A stretch of DNA of 64,000 bases from Palaemon carinicauda. Its lineage: Eukaryota > Arthropoda > Malacostraca > Decapoda > Palaemonidae. The notes beneath the pieces are model-generated. The model saw only the letters and a list, made by a program, of their open reading frames with translations. It did no database searches and was not told the DNA's origin. Where the stretch lies: positions 52,323,859-52,387,858 of the forward strand of contig NC_090746.1 of assembly GCF_036898095.1 (NCBI RefSeq). Reading direction: 5' to 3'. The translations under genes and the position numbers were made by a program. Shown here piece after piece: positions 34,992 to 47,117 of the stretch; within the stretch, counting starts at the first letter, position 1, and every line of letters starts with the position of its first letter.

Positions 34992-36903
34992 GAGCAGTAC
35001 CTGAAGTGTGAGAGCCCCTTCTGCTCGGTTCGCCGCCCGGACTTTTACGGGCAGGGTGCGTGTCGGACCCATGCCCTCTGTACTGCAAAGAAGGGCAACC
35101 TCAAGTACTGGGATCCAGTGTCCTGCCCAGTCTGCAAAGGCCTCCTCGACAAGGGGTTCGACAACCCCCCGTCCTTAGAAGCCAGGGACAATGCTCGAGA
35201 GAAACTGCGCAGTTGGGTGCACGGTTTCCAGAAAAACGCTGCCGGGCCGTATCTCCCCAACGAGAAGATGAGGGCCATCCTTTTCCCGAAAGCGTCGGCA
35301 GATTCTGTGATCCCCCAGGATGAGATCCCCTTAGTTCAAGTGACCGTTGAACCAGACATCAAGACTACTCTTAGCAAGTATAGTCTAGACAAGGTGGAGA
35401 AGATCACCGAGAGGACCCTCGTGGGCGAGGATCCGGAGGAAGAAGAGGATCAGGTGGAATACCCTGATTTGGAGGGCGAGGTCGCCCCTCCACCTCCGGC
35501 AGCTCCCGTAGTGGTCGAGGAGCCAGTCCCCTCTACCTCCACCGCACCGCAGCCCCTGCTGCCTGCCACCGAAGATGCCATCTGGGTATTGGTGGCCTTA
35601 ATGGACAAGAAGCTTAGCCATCATTCCGCCCAGATTACAAGCCGTTTCATGGAATTGAGGCAACCGAAGAAGATCTCGGTTAAGGACCTTCCTTCCTGCT
35701 CGGAGTCTAACCCCTGGAAGTATGCCGAGCATATGCCAATCACAACTGGCAAAATATTCATCAACGACAAGCTAGGGTCTATCCTCCTAGAAGAAGTGGA
35801 ATTCTTCCCTAATTTCGAAGCTTACCCGGACTGTTACGTCCGACTTAGGACCAAACTGGCCTCCAAGGAGGAGACTGAGCCCAAAGAGGATGATCGTTTT
35901 CAATCACTCAAAGGCCCAAGCTTTACTGGCAGATTGCCTGAAGTGCCGTGGTTTTACTAACTCGAAAATGCCGGCTCTGAGCAAGAAGCACCCGTCCTTT
36001 CTTGTTCCCCCTTCCTCATCCTTCCCCTTCGTGGAAAAAGCCTTTCATGCGGTCATGAAGGCGGTGGAGGAAGGAAAACCCTGTCCTACCCTGGAGGAAT
36101 GTAGGCCTCTCTCCCTCGCCCTTCCCCCCGATGACAAGTTCTGGAAAGATATCCAGTTCACCTTCACGGTTGGGAAGCTGGACCCTGACGTAGCTGGACG
36201 TCAGTTCAACGAGGACCTCCCGAAACTGAATGACCACCTTCTTCGTCGGGAGCAAGAGACCAAGGAGAGACTGGCTGCCTCCCTGTCTCACCAGATTCAG
36301 CTCGAGGTCATGGCCGGGGACGTTAGAGTCCCAGATCTCTATATGGTTCTTGCTAAAACCCACCTGGTGACTGTGATGAAGGACCTTTACAGCTTCATCA
36401 GGGCCAGAAGAACCTGCAGAGAGTTCGTGTTTGCCAACGCGGCAGTGAAACATGAACCCCGGAAACTCATCTCCTCCAACATCTGGGGTAAGCATCCCTC
36501 TGCTCTGGTGAAAGAGATCATCGACAAAGCCGCCTCTGAGAATCGGAACCTTCTCAACAAATGGAGCATGTCACGAAAGAGGAAATCCTCTCAGGACGAA
36601 GGCCCTCAGCCTAAGAGGAAATCCTCCAAACCAAGACCCCAGCAGCGTCAACAAAAACGCCAGTTTCCGGCTCCTGCAACTCCCCAAGTGGTCACTCAAC
36701 CACAACAGACCTTTCAGTTGGTCCCCCAACCGGTGGTGTCACAATCACCGGTCTTTACCCCTGCCTATGAGCGTCGGTCAACTACCTTTCGTCCCAGAGG
36801 TAGAGGCTCAGGCAGAGACTCCTAGCGCTGCCCCTCCAGGGGCAGAGGAGGAAGGGAAGCTAGCGGCCGAGGTGGCAAGACCTCGGCAAACCAGAAGCAA
36901 TGA
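34992..36903 (+). pseudogene. DIRS-B Gag-like protein, frameshifted
   Basis: Equivalent to the DIRS-A Gag. The N-terminal Cys/His array reads CESPFC, HALC and CPVC. The conserved blocks KKISVKDLP, EEVEFFPNFEAYPDCYVRL and DPDVAGRQFNEDLPKLNDHL are present. Frame 1 stops making sense at about 35890, where a one-base indel moves the rest to another frame (KAQALLADCLKCRGFTNSK onward). A second stop at 36823-36825 removes the basic tail. Not functional as it stands. Confidence 0.85.
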
Positions 36904-38742
36904 AGTGCTTCCGGTGGGAGGAAGACTCCACCACTTTCAGAATTGCTGGACCTTCGATCCTTGGGCAAACAGCATCATCAAAAAGGGGACTGGGTTGGAG
37001 CTGGACACAACCACTCCCAACCTTCCACCAATTCTTCCAACCGTCAACTCCCCTCTTGGAAGAATATGTCCTGGAACTCTTGAACAAGAAGGTGATCAAG
37101 AGGGTAAAGTCCACCAGGTTCCAAGGAAAACTTTTGTGTTCCCAAGAAGGACTCAGACAAACTCAGAGTCATTCTCGACTTATCACCCCTCAACAAGTTC
37201 ATTGCGAACAACTAATTCAAGATGCTGACTCTTCAACAAATAAGAGCCCTACTGCCTCACAAGGCCTACACGATCTCAATAGACCTGGCGGATACCTACT
37301 GGCACATCCCAATGAACCACCACGCTTCCTCCTATCTAGAATTCCGGCTCAATCGAAGAAGCTACGCCTTCAGAGCCATGCCCTTCGGGCTCAACGTAGT
37401 TCCAAGAATCTTCACCAAGCTAGCAGACACGATCGTCCACCAGCTACGCCTTCAGGGCGTCCAAGTGATGGCCTACCTCGACGACTGGGTGGTCTGGTCG
37501 ACTTCGCCAGAAAAGTGTTTGAAAGCTTGCAGCAAAGTAACCCAGTTCCTGGAACATCTGGGTTTCAAAATAAACACCAAGAAGTCTCGCCTCGTTCCAG
37601 TTCAGAAGTTCCAATGGTTAGGAATCCATTAGGATCTTCAGTCACACCGCCTTTCCATTCCACTAAAGAAAAGAAAAGAAATAGCAGGGTCTGTCAGAAG
37701 ACTTCTCAAATCCAAACGGATCTCAAGACGACAGCAAGAGCAAGTTCTCGGCTCACTACAGTTCGCCTCGGTGACAAACCCAGTGCTACGAGCACAGCTA
37801 AAGGATGCATCAGGAGTCTGGAGACGAAGCGCATCCGTCGCTCGAAGATATCAAAAGAGACCCCTACCAAACAGGCTTCGCTCCCTGCTAAGCCCGTGGT
37901 CAGAAGCAAGGACCTTGAAAAGATCCATCCCTCTCCAACCTCCACCTCCATCGCTCAACATCCACAGGGACGCTTCTCTGGAGGGTTGGGGGGGCCACTC
38001 CCATCAACGACAAGTTCAAGGAACATGGTCTCCCCTATTCAAGACGTTTCACATCAACATCTTGGAGGCCATGGCAGTTCTTCTCACCTTGAAGAAATTA
38101 TCCCCGCGTCCTTCGATACACATCCGTCTAACTCTGGACAGCTCGGTAGTAGTCAGATGTCTCAATCGTCAGGGCTCGAGATCACCCTACCTAAATCAGG
38201 TGCTATTACCCATCTTCCGCCTAGCGAACAGGAAGAAGTGGCACCTGTCTGCAGTTCACCTACAAGGATTCTGCAACGTGACGGCGGACGCTCTATCGAG
38301 GACAAACCCCATAGAGTCGGAATGGTCCCTAGACGCAAGATCATTCTCCTTCATCTCTCGTCAAGTCCCGGAACTACAGATCGACCTCTTCGCGACGAGC
38401 GACAACAAGCAACTCCCTCGATATGTGGCCCCTTACGAGGACCCCAAAGCGGAAGCAGTGGACTACATGTCCCTGGACTGGAACAGATGGTCCAAGATTT
38501 ACCTGTTCCCTCCACCCAACCTTCTGCTGAAAGTCCTCTCCAAACTGAGAACCTTCAAAGGGACAGCAGCCCTAGTGGCTCCCAAGTGGCCCTGGAGCAA
38601 TTGATTCCCCCTAGTCCTGGAGCTACAGCCCAAGCTGATCCCTCTGCCGGGCCCAGTTCTCTCCCAACAGGTGCAGAAGTCGACTGTCTTCGCTTCATCA
38701 AAGAAAGTCAAGGATCTTCATCTCATGATTTTCTCTCCCTAG
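36780..38742 (+). pseudogene. DIRS-B reverse transcriptase-RNase H, broken
   Basis: RT motifs SIDLADTYWHIP, FGLNVVPRIF and MAYLDDWVVW and the RNase H motifs HRDASLEGWGGH, NILEAMAVLL, TLDSSVVV and TADALSR are all present. The frame shifts near 36990 and 37130. In-frame stops occur at about 37213 (TAA), 37630 (TAG where A has Trp) and 38602 (TGA where A has Trp). The first RNase H motif has R in place of T before the catalytic D. Dead copy. Confidence 0.88.
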
Positions 38743-39703
38743 CGGTGAAGAAAAGGTTTGGGATCTCGAAGAAAAGTTTAGACTTCCTAGAGGAATATAA
38801 AACAAAGTCTACCAGAAGGCAATATGAATCATCCTGGAAGAAGTGGGTGTCCTTCGTCAAGGCAGAAAATCCTACGGAAATCTCCATAGATTTTTGCATG
38901 TCCTTCTTTATTCACCTTCATGGACAAGGCTTGGCAGCCAATACGATTTCCACTTGCAAATCGGCCTTGACCAGACCACTTCTATACGCCTTCCGAATAG
39001 ATTTATCCAACGAGATCTTTAATAAACTCCCGAAGGCGTGCGCTAAACTCCGTCCAGCACCTCTACCGAAACCATCACCTGGTCCCTGGATAAGGGGCTT
39101 TATTTTGCCTCTAACCTGGACAATGATTCTTGCCCTCTGAAGGACTTGACTCAGAAAGTAATCTTCCTTTTTGCTCTCGCCTCAGGAACCAGAGTCAGAG
39201 AAATAGTGGCATTATCAAGAGAAGAGGGCCAGATACTGTTCGCCGACACGGGGGAACTTACCCTCTTTCCCGACCCACGTTTCTCGCTAATAATGAACTT
39301 CCCACCAGAAGATGGGGCCCTTGGAGAATCTGCCCCCTGAAGGAAGATGTCTCTCTATGCCCAGTGGAGAGTCTTAAGGTCTATCTTCGAAGAACTTCTG
39401 ACTTTGGTGGAGGACAGCTTTTCAAAGGAGAAACGTCGGGCAGCCACCCTGTCACTACAACAATTTAGAGCGAAAATCATCTACTTCATTCGCAGAGCGG
39501 ATCCTGACAGTACACCCGCAGGTCACGATCCCAGGACAGTCGCCTCTTCCCCAAATTTCTTCCAAAGAATGGACTTCGAAAGCCTCCGATCCTTCACAAG
39601 CTGGAAGTCCCCTAGAGTGTTCTTCAAACACTATTCGAAGCAGGTGCAAGAAGTCAAGCGATTTGTGGTGGCAGCAGGTAGCGTGATGAAACCTGCTGTT
39701 TAG
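38664..39703 (+). pseudogene. DIRS-B tyrosine recombinase, frameshifted
   Basis: N-terminal part (STRRQYESSWKKWVSF, GLAANTISTCKSALTR) is intact to about 39080. There a frameshift moves the catalytic domain to other frames: LASGTRVREIVAL near 39180, then AGHDPRTVAS and FFKHYSKQ in the open segment 39347-39703. At least two frame changes lie between 39075 and 39350. All four catalytic residues survive in sequence but not in one frame. Confidence 0.85.
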
Positions 39704-40019
39704 TGCTGCGTAGGACAGTGAGTTTTTCGGGACTTTAACTCAAACGGGTGCCTGTGTTGACCCTAGTGCGATACATAGTGATTTCAAGGGACACTTAGTG
39801 TCACTAATGGACTGTCTTTTACCATGGTGAAACGACATAGATTCGTACACGTGTGCCACATGTTCTCGGACATGAAGTATATTTTGATTTAAAAGACTGG
39901 CGTTCCTCAGGAACTAGTGATTACAGAAAAGATTGTTTCCCTTTCAGATTCTGCATCACCATCTTTTACCATATCTACAGTATGTCCATTATTGTATTTT
40001 ATTATTGTACATAAATTTT

Positions 40020-40212
40020 CATTTGTTCCGTAACCGAAATACAAACCACGCTATCTACATTGGGTTTACCTTTTAGCGCAGCTGAAATGACGAGCCAATA
40101 GTTTTAACAAGGGTTAATTACCCCCGCGCTAGTTAGCGGGGGTTAGGGGAAGGGTAGCTTGCTACCCCTCCCCCCCCCCACACACACACACCGGTAACTT
40201 GCTTCACTTCAT
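40020..40212 (+). repeat. DIRS-C 5' inverted terminal repeat
   Basis: Reverse complement of 46912-47075 over most of its length, including a short self-complementary core CGCGCTAGTTAGCG near 40124-40137. A C-run and CACACA tract at 40170-40190 correspond to GTGTGTGGGGG at the other end. Confidence 0.85.
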
Positions 40213-40335
40213 TTTTGGCTCGGCGGTGATCAGACGTGTCTGTTCATCGTCCTCGTGGCAGCATTAAATTTTTCTGCTTTTTATTTCTACAGCGTGTGTT
40301 GGTTGGAAGTTGACCTTCATTATTATTATTTTACA

Positions 40336-43300
40336 ATGCGTACATGCCCTGGTGTTGCCGGTCGTCCTTGTGGGACCTTTATGTCGGACGTAACTACGAA
40401 CCCTCACACCCTTTGCCCTCAATGTCGGGGCCGACGGTGTGACCAGAAGAACATGTGCCGTGAGTGCAGGGAGTGGTCTGCTTCCCAGTGGGAGAGGTTT
40501 GGCCGAAGCGGGTTAAGAGGCGCCTTTTTGGATCTTCTTCCTCCGAAGGGGACTCTCCTTGTGAGCCTCAACCTACAGCTCCGTCTCCCTTGGACCTCTC
40601 TGCAGACCGTTCACCAACTCCTGCCAGATCTTCACCTTCTGGAGAACTCGTCACCCGACGGGCAACAGTTCCTTCGGGGCAAAGGGATTCTTCCCTTCCA
40701 CGAGCAGTGCTAGCGCACAGGCACTCTCCTGCTCGTCAGCGCTCTCCTGCTCGTCAGCGCTCCCCTGATCATCAGCCCTCTCCTGCTCGTCGGCGCTCAC
40801 CTGCTCGTCGGCGCTCTCCTGATGTTCGCCCTCCTCGCCAGCGCTCTCCTGCTCGTCAGCTCTCTTCTGAGCGTCAGCGCTCATTTGAGGATCATCGCCC
40901 TGCGGTCTCTGACCATCCTACAGTTCCTGCTGAGCTCCCTGCTCGCCATCAGTCTTCTGATCCTGTGGCTACGCAACATCGTTCAGCGCGTGTGTCAATG
41001 GCACATGTTCGCCAACGTGCCAGCGATCTTCCTGTTCCTGCTCGTGAACGCGCCGCGCCACCTGTCCCTTCACAGGATCTCACGCGTCGACCTCCTGCTC
41101 GCCAGCGATCACCTACGCGCCATCGTTCACCTGCTCGTCAGCGCGCACAGGTGATTTTGGTATCGCCTATTCACCAGCGTTCTACGCGTCAGCGATCACC
41201 TGTTTCTCGGCGATCTCCGGACCGCCCGCGTGTGTTACAGCCTGCGCGCCAACGTTCTCCAACGCTTCGTCAGCCGGAGGTTCTGAAGGGACATGGTTCG
41301 CCAGCTACTAGCTCTCCATCGCGCGATCGCTCACCTGCTCGCTATCGCTCGCCAACGCGTCACCATGCCACAACGCGGCATCGCCTACCTGCGCGTCAGC
41401 GCTCACCAGCTCATCACCGATCGCCTGTTGATCCACATCGCCAGCGGTCTTCCTCACCCACGCGGCAGCGCGTTTCCTCGCCATCGCGCCAACGCTTGGG
41501 TTCGCCGCCTCGGACACGCGCTCATTCACCTGCCCACCCTCGCGGCCACTCGCCTGCGCGACCGCTCGCCTGCTCGCCTGCGCGCGATCATTCGCCTGCG
41601 CGCCCGCGCGATCGCTCGCCCGCTCGCCCGCGCTCCCGCGTGACCATTCGCCCTCGTGCGACCATCATTCGCAGCGAATTCCGCAGCCGGTGGTAGCAGC
41701 AAGAACGCGTGTTCCTAGACAACGCTCGGGATCGCCTCCACCCAAACACAGGTTGGTAGTGCAGGACAAGGATACTACTGAGGAGAGGTTAGTACATCAT
41801 TCTTCCCCACCTTCTTTTCAGGCAGGTACTGTGGTGTCCACTCCAAAGGATCGTCCGATCCCTTTCCCTTTAGCGAGGATTTCGGACTCAGTGTCCTTGG
41901 AGCAACAGACTTGGTTTGGTCCTCTGGCACGGGCGTTAGTGAGGGTTATGAAACCAGCACTCGCCGACCAGGGTAACAAACCAACGGCTGTCTCTCCTAC
42001 GCTGAAGAGAAAGAGAGGAGTCGACTTCGTGGTGACTTCCCCCAGGGCGAAGTTGGTTCCCAAGAGGTCGGTCGCGAAGGCCCCTTCTCCTGCTAGAGTG
42101 CTTTCTCCTTCTCCTGTGGACGAGGCCTTTCCGTCCTCGGGTGAGTCCAGTGGGGCGGTAGTCTTCCCCTCGGCACCAAGGGGGAGACTTCGCTTCATGG
42201 AGGAGAATCATCTCGTGAGGAAGGGGCCCCTCGAATCTCTTTGTTGGGATCCTGTATCCCTCCCAGGAGGGAATCCAAGGACTCCAAGACCGTCCCGAAA
42301 TCTTCTTCAAGGATTCGCCAGGAACCCACGACTACCCGGGGGAATGTCCACGTTTCACCCCAGGAAGAGATCCCTGGGGCAGGAGACTTAGCTGCCAGCC
42401 CGCAGGGAGGAGAACAGCAGGAATCCGAACATGCCTTCTGGCAGGTCCTAAGCCTGATAAGGCAACTTAATGGGCTTATGGATCCAGTCATCGCCCCCCG
42501 TGAAGACAAAGACACGATCTGCCCTGGTCTCGGGGTCTGAAGAGTGCCAGAGCTAGGGCCAACGCTCAGCTCGCGCTTCTTGCCTCCTCCAGTCGTTCTA
42601 CTGCTGGGAACAAGCTCATACCTCCTCCTCGTCTTCAGCAGAGGAGGTATTTCGAGATTCTGGGTGAGCCCAACCTCGCTCTTCCTATCCATCACTCTGT
42701 GGAGGAGCTGGCGAAGGGAGTTCCCCTTGAGAAGCTCTCTGCCTGGCAGGTGTCGTTCTCGGCGGCAGAGATCCTTAGCCACGAGAAGGTCGCTAAGTGT
42801 GCCTTGCAGGCCACTTTGTGGCTGGACTTTTGGCTAGGATCTCTGGGCATCCTATTGCGATCGGAGGACTTGTCCAAGGAGACCAATAGGAAGGCCCTGG
42901 AGACCTTCTTGCTCTCGGGCACCCGCTCCATCGAGTTTTTGGCGCACCAGGTTACCACCCTGTGGGCCAACTCGGTGTTGAAGCGTCACGATGCTGTGTC
43001 CGAGAGATTCCATCCGAAGGTCCCCGCCGTGGATGTGTGTAGGCTCCGACATGCTTCCCTTCTGGGGGAGAACCTGTTTGAGCCTCAAGACATGGAGCGA
43101 ACGGCTGAGAGGTGGAGGAAATCCAGCACGGACTCCCTCCTCCATAGGGCCCTTACAACTCGGCCCTATAAGCCTCCAGCCCCGCCACAACAGCAGCAAC
43201 AGCCTCGTAAGGCTCCAAAGCAGGCACCGGCAGTTAAAAAGGTGGTGTCTAAGCCCCAGCCCCTTCCAGCCAAGGTCAAGAGGGGCGGTAAGTCCTCCAG

Positions 43301-43346
43301 GGGAGGCAAGACTCCTAGGGGGGGCGGCTGCGGCCGCAAGCCCTAG
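40336..43346 (+). pseudogene. DIRS-C Gag-like protein with RS-rich region, frameshifted
   Basis: The N-terminus from ATG 40336 has a Cys cluster (RTCPGVAGRPC, TLCPQC, RRCDQKNMCREC) that could bind zinc, followed by WSASQWERFG. After a frame change near 40500 comes an Arg/Ser/Pro-rich repeat region to about 41660. A conserved C-terminal half follows, with FWQVLSLIRQLNGLMDPVIA near 42440-42500 and AEILSHEKVAKCALQATLWL near 42765-42825. The tail ends GGKSSRGGKTPRGGG. Further frame changes lie near 41690, 42270 and 42530. This is probably the nucleic-acid-binding structural protein; that role is inferred from position and basic composition. Confidence 0.75.
40720..41660 (+). repeat. 18-bp-based tandem repeat encoding SPARQRS-type units
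   Basis: Many degenerate copies of an 18-nt unit of the form CGCTCTCCTGCTCGTCAG, encoding R-S-P-A-R-Q and variants (RSPARRRSP, RSPTRHRSP). The unit is best preserved at 40725-40860 and again near 41520-41650, with looser copies between. The encoded segment resembles the RS domains of splicing factors. The ORFs in the other two frames are shadows of this repeat. Confidence 0.8.
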
Positions 43347-43347
43347 G

Positions 43348-45105
43348 GGTGGCAGTCCCCCTGCGTGTCCACCTGTGGGGGGATGCCTTCAGCATTGCGT
43401 CCGCAGGTGGCAGCAACACGGGGCCAATGCTTGGACGGTCTCAGTGATCGGCCAAGGCTATCGCGTCCCGTTCACAACATCTCAACCTCCCCTGACGGCG
43501 AATCCAGTGTCGTTGAGCTCCTATGCCACGGGATCGGCAAAGGGGCTGGCTCTTCAGGCCGAAGTCGAGACCATGCTCGAGAAGGGTGCTCTCCAGGAGG
43601 TCGTCGACGGCTCCCCAGGCTTCTTCAGTCGACTCTTTCTTGTAAAGAAGGCTACTGGAGGCTGGAGACCCATCATCGACCTCTCAGCTCTGAACGTGTT
43701 TGTCAAGCAAACCCGGTTCAGCATTGAAACAGCAGACACGGTCAGAGTTGCGGTGAGACCACAAGACTTCATGTGCACACTGGATGTAAAGGACGCGTAC
43801 TTCCAGATCCCAATCCATCCGTCTTCCAGGAAGTACCTGAGATTTTGCCTAGACGACAAGATCTACCAGTTCAAGGTGCTGTGTTTCGGTCTCTCCATAG
43901 CTCCTCAGGTGTTCACCAGAGTGTTCACCCTGATTTCATCTTGGGCGCACAGGAACGGCATTCGTCTCCTTCGTTATCTGGACGATTGGCTGATCCTTCC
44001 AGACTCGGAGTCGACCCTTCTTCGGCACCGAGACAGGCTTCTGGATCTTTGCCAGGATCTGGGGATCGTGGTAAACCTCGAGAAGTCCTCTCTGCAGCCG
44101 TCCCAACGACTGGTTTATCTAGGCATGCTAATAGACACCAATCTCCACAAAGCCTTTCCATCAGACGACCGGATAGCAAGACTGAGGAGGGTGGCGGAAC
44201 CCTTCCTCAGGCGAGAAGAACTCCCCGCCCAATCGTGGTTGCATCTCTTAGGTCACCTATCCTCCCTGGCTCGTCTGGTTCCAAACAGCCGCCTCAGGAT
44301 GAGATCCCTTCAATGGCGGCTCAAGTCCCGGTGGAATCAAGGATCTGATTCCCCGGACATTCTGATCCCAATGGGGTCTCTGGAACAGACGGACTTGCGG
44401 TGGTGGCTGGTCGACGAGAACCTGCGGAAGGGAGTGAGTCTTCTCGTCCTCCCCCCGGAATTGACTCTGTTTTCGGACGCGTCAAAAGAAGGGTGGGGGG
44501 CGCACGTTCTGAACCAGAGGGCCTCAGGCCTTAGGTCAGAATCAGAAAAGCACCTACACATCAACCTGCTAGAATTGAAGGCCGTCTTTCTGGCTCTTCA
44601 GCAGTTCCAACGGTCCCTGGCGGTTCACTCCGTGGTGGTGATGAGCGACAACACCACGGTAGTGGCTTATATCAACAAGCAGGGAGGCACTTTTTTGCAG
44701 CAGCTATCCCATCTTGCAGTAGAGACTCTGAGGTGGACCGAAACCCACTCGATAACACTATCAGCTCGCTTCATTCCTGGCAAGAGGAATGTGCTTGCCG
44801 ACAGTCTGAGCAGGGCCTCGCAGATAGTGAGTACCAAGTGGTCTTTCGATCCTCAGATAGCCAACAAAGTCCTGACTTTGTGGGGTTCCCCGACTGTGGA
44901 CTTGTTTGCGACAGCTTTGAACTTCAAGCTGCCCCTGTACTGCTCCCCAGTCCCGGATCCCAAGGCACTCTGGCAAGATGCTTTCCAGCAACGGTGGGAC
45001 AACATCGACGTGTATGCTTTTCCACCGTTCTGTCTGATGAGAAGGGTGCTCAACAGGATCAGACTATCGGTCAACTGTTCGATGACTCTGGTAGCTCCGC
45101 TATGA
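43348..45105 (+). pseudogene. DIRS-C reverse transcriptase-RNase H, premature stop
   Basis: RT motifs: SRLFLVKKATGGWRPIIDLS, motif A CTLDVKDAYFQIPI, motif B FGLSIAPQVFT, motif C RYLDDWLIL. RNase H: FSDASKEGWGAH, NLLELKAVFL, MSDNTTVVAYINKQGG, NVLADSLSRAS. The post-RNase H domain follows with DLFATALNFKLP and YAFPPF. The frame stops at TGA 45103-45105, where LVAPL is followed in the same frame by HHAEWFPDLLQLL; Trp is expected at the TGA by comparison with DIRS-A (LVAPKWP). The catalytic parts are therefore intact and only the C-terminal end is cut. Confidence 0.88.
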
Positions 45106-45209
45106 CATCACGCGGAATGGTTTCCGGACCTTCTGCAGCTCCTGACGGAGCTCCCGAGGGAGCCTACTCCACGACATGAGCTTCTCAGACAACCCCACTC
45201 CGGTGTCCC

Positions 45210-46289
45210 TCACAGGGCCGTAGCCTCACTTCGGCTTCACGCCTGGAGACTATCCAGCGTCTCCTCGCGGAGAGAGGCTTTTCGCAACAGGTTGCTGAGA
45301 GAATGTCTCGGCACCTGCGAAGGTCCTCTGAGGGAGTCTACCAAGCAAAGTGGAGAGTCTTTTGTGGTTGGTGTCGTGGTAGGGGTATCTCTCCACTCGA
45401 TGCCACTATTCTAGCATTAGCGGACTTCCTCGTTTATCTGCGGGAAGAAATGCGCCTTTCTGTCTCGGCAGTGAAAGGCTATCGCTCAGCCGTAAGCTTG
45501 GCCTTCAGACTGAAGGGCGTGGATATTTCTTCATCGCTAGAACTTTCTTTACTCATACGTAGCTATGAGCTTACCTGGCCCCAGTCGGAAGTGAGACCTC
45601 CTCCTTGGAACGTGGTTCGAGTCCTCAGGTCTCTTAAGAGACCTCCCTTCGAGCCATTACGCCAGGCCTCCGATCGCCACCTGTCTTGGAAGACGGCTTT
45701 CCTACTTGCTGTGGCTTCGGCCAAGCGGGTTAGTGAACTTCATGGTCTCTCGTACGACATAGTCCATTCAAGGGGATGGGGGGAGGTAACGTTCAGGTTC
45801 ATCCCTGAGTTTGTTGCCAAGACTCAGAATCCTGGAGTGCCGGATCCTCGGTTTGACACTTTCAGGATCGCGAGTCTCCGTTCTGTAACAAGCGACCCAG
45901 ACCAGCTGCTACTATGTCCAGTGAGGTGTCTGAGGCACTACTTGAAGAGAACGGCTGCAGTCCGTCCTCAAGTGCGAGCTTTGTTTGTGAGCACAGGCAG
46001 GACTAAGAGGAGGGTCACCAGGAACACCATCTCAGCTTGGATTTGAAGGGTTATCCACCATGCCCTGAATCCTAACCCTCCTCCGTCACGTCGCCCTCGG
46101 GCCCACGATGTCAGGGGTATTGCTACATCCCTGGCCTTCAAGAGAGACTTCTCTGTGACGCAGGTACTTCAATCTGGGGTCTGGAAGCGTCAAACGACCT
46201 TCACAGCCCACTACCTGCAAGACGTGACCCACAGGAGCCTCGATACGTTTTCTATCGGCCCTGTGGTGGCTGCACAACAGCTGGTCTAA
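45210..46289 (+). pseudogene. DIRS-C tyrosine recombinase, one internal stop
   Basis: The frame is open from about 45210 and reads SLTSASRLETIQRLLAERGF, GVYQAKWRVFCGWC and YRSAVSLAFRLKG, then the catalytic Arg in ASAKRVSELHGL. TGA at 46044-46046 interrupts it. The same frame then continues to TAA at 46287-46289 with HDVR (His and Arg) and FTAHYLQDV (Tyr). Only this one stop separates the N-terminal and catalytic parts. It overlaps the RT frame at its start, as in DIRS-A. Confidence 0.85.
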
Positions 46290-46762
46290 CCTCAGGCTCC
46301 TTTTTGGACAAGTAGCAGTAGGTTGAGGGCGTTGTTACCCGGTCTTAGTCTGCGTGAATGAAAGAGTATGTCTGACCCTTACTTCTTTCTTCATTCTCCC
46401 CTCTCTTGGGGAAGCAGCATCCTGGTCCTCGCATAGCTGACCTCGACCTCTGCAGGTAACCCATGCTTCTTTGTGCTCCTAGTATTAAGCTTAATACTGT
46501 TGCGTCTCCCATACCCTGACGAGGTGGTATTGCGAACGTCCTATCCTAGAATTCCTATCTGAAGGTCTCAAGGTCAACTTCATAGGACGAGTCACACTCT
46601 CCTCCATACACTGTTTATGTAGGCCACTCGTTCCTAGCGATGCTAGGAACTTGTGAGGTACAGGGGCTCCCTCTCTCTAGTGCTGCTCACTGAGGGATCG
46701 AGGCCCCGGGCAAGCCGAAGTCAGTAAGGCTGGGGACTTTCCACCCTTCCTAAGGGGTAAGT

Positions 46763-46864
46763 CACCCAATGTAAATAGCGTGGTTTGTATTTTGGTTACG
46801 GAACAAATGACAAATTCGAAGATAATTTGTATTTTTCCTAACCATACAAACCTTAGCTATTTAC
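46763..46864 (+). repeat. DIRS-C internal complementary region (ICR)
   Basis: The first half (to about 46808) is the reverse complement of the 5' end 40020-40065. The second half (ACAAATTCGAAGATAATTTG onward) is the reverse complement of the 3' end at about 47060-47117. This repeats the joined-ends design seen in DIRS-A and B in an unrelated sequence. Confidence 0.85.
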
Positions 46865-46911
46865 ACATATGTGCCCGCCATCCCTGACCCCAAGTCAAGT
46901 CCTACCTCTAA

Positions 46912-47117
46912 GTGAAGTGAAGCTAGTCACCGGTGTGTGGGGGGGGGAAGGGATAGCAAGCTACCCTTCCCCTACCCCCCGCTAACTAGCGCGGGGGTAA
47001 TTAACCCTCGTTAAAACTATTGGCTCGTCATTTCAGCTGCGCTAAAAGGTAAACCCAATGTAAATAGCTAAGGTTTGTATGGTTAGGAAAAATAAAAATT
47101 ATCTTCGAATTTGTCAT
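46912..47117 (+). repeat. DIRS-C 3' inverted terminal repeat
   Basis: Reverse complement of 40020-40212 in its inner part. Its outermost about 50 nt (GGTTTGTATGGTTAGGAAAA onward) differ from the 5' end and match only the ICR, the same asymmetry as in DIRS-A. Confidence 0.83.

Larger units (their letters stand above)
40020..47117 (+). mobile_element. DIRS-C: second DIRS-like family nested in DIRS-B
   Basis: This 7.1-kb element has its own ITRs (40020-40212 and 46912-47117), an ICR (46763-46864), an RS-rich gag, RT/RNase H and YR. Its proteins share the fold motifs of DIRS-A but little sequence, so it is a separate family. The flanking DIRS-B sequence is continuous across it (ATAAATTTT before, ATTTCCATGC and an AATAAA stretch after), and no obvious target duplication is seen. 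Each of its genes has at least one break. Confidence 0.88.

Noticed and set aside
36900..39140. 746-residue plus-strand ORF in DIRS-B
   Set aside because: Most of it is the same shadow frame across the RT. A short N-terminal piece carries true RT sequence between two frameshifts, and only the end from about 38664 is YR.
40651..40884. Glu/Asp/Ser-rich minus-strand ORF opposite the RS repeat, and Leu-rich ORF 40822-41154
   Set aside because: Shadows of the 18-bp repeat in other frames; the RS frame joins the Cys cluster upstream and the Gag body downstream.
40720..41660. Possible CRISPR-like array (regular short repeats)
   Set aside because: The repeats are degenerate, contiguous, without unique spacers, and lie in a coding frame of a eukaryotic retroelement.
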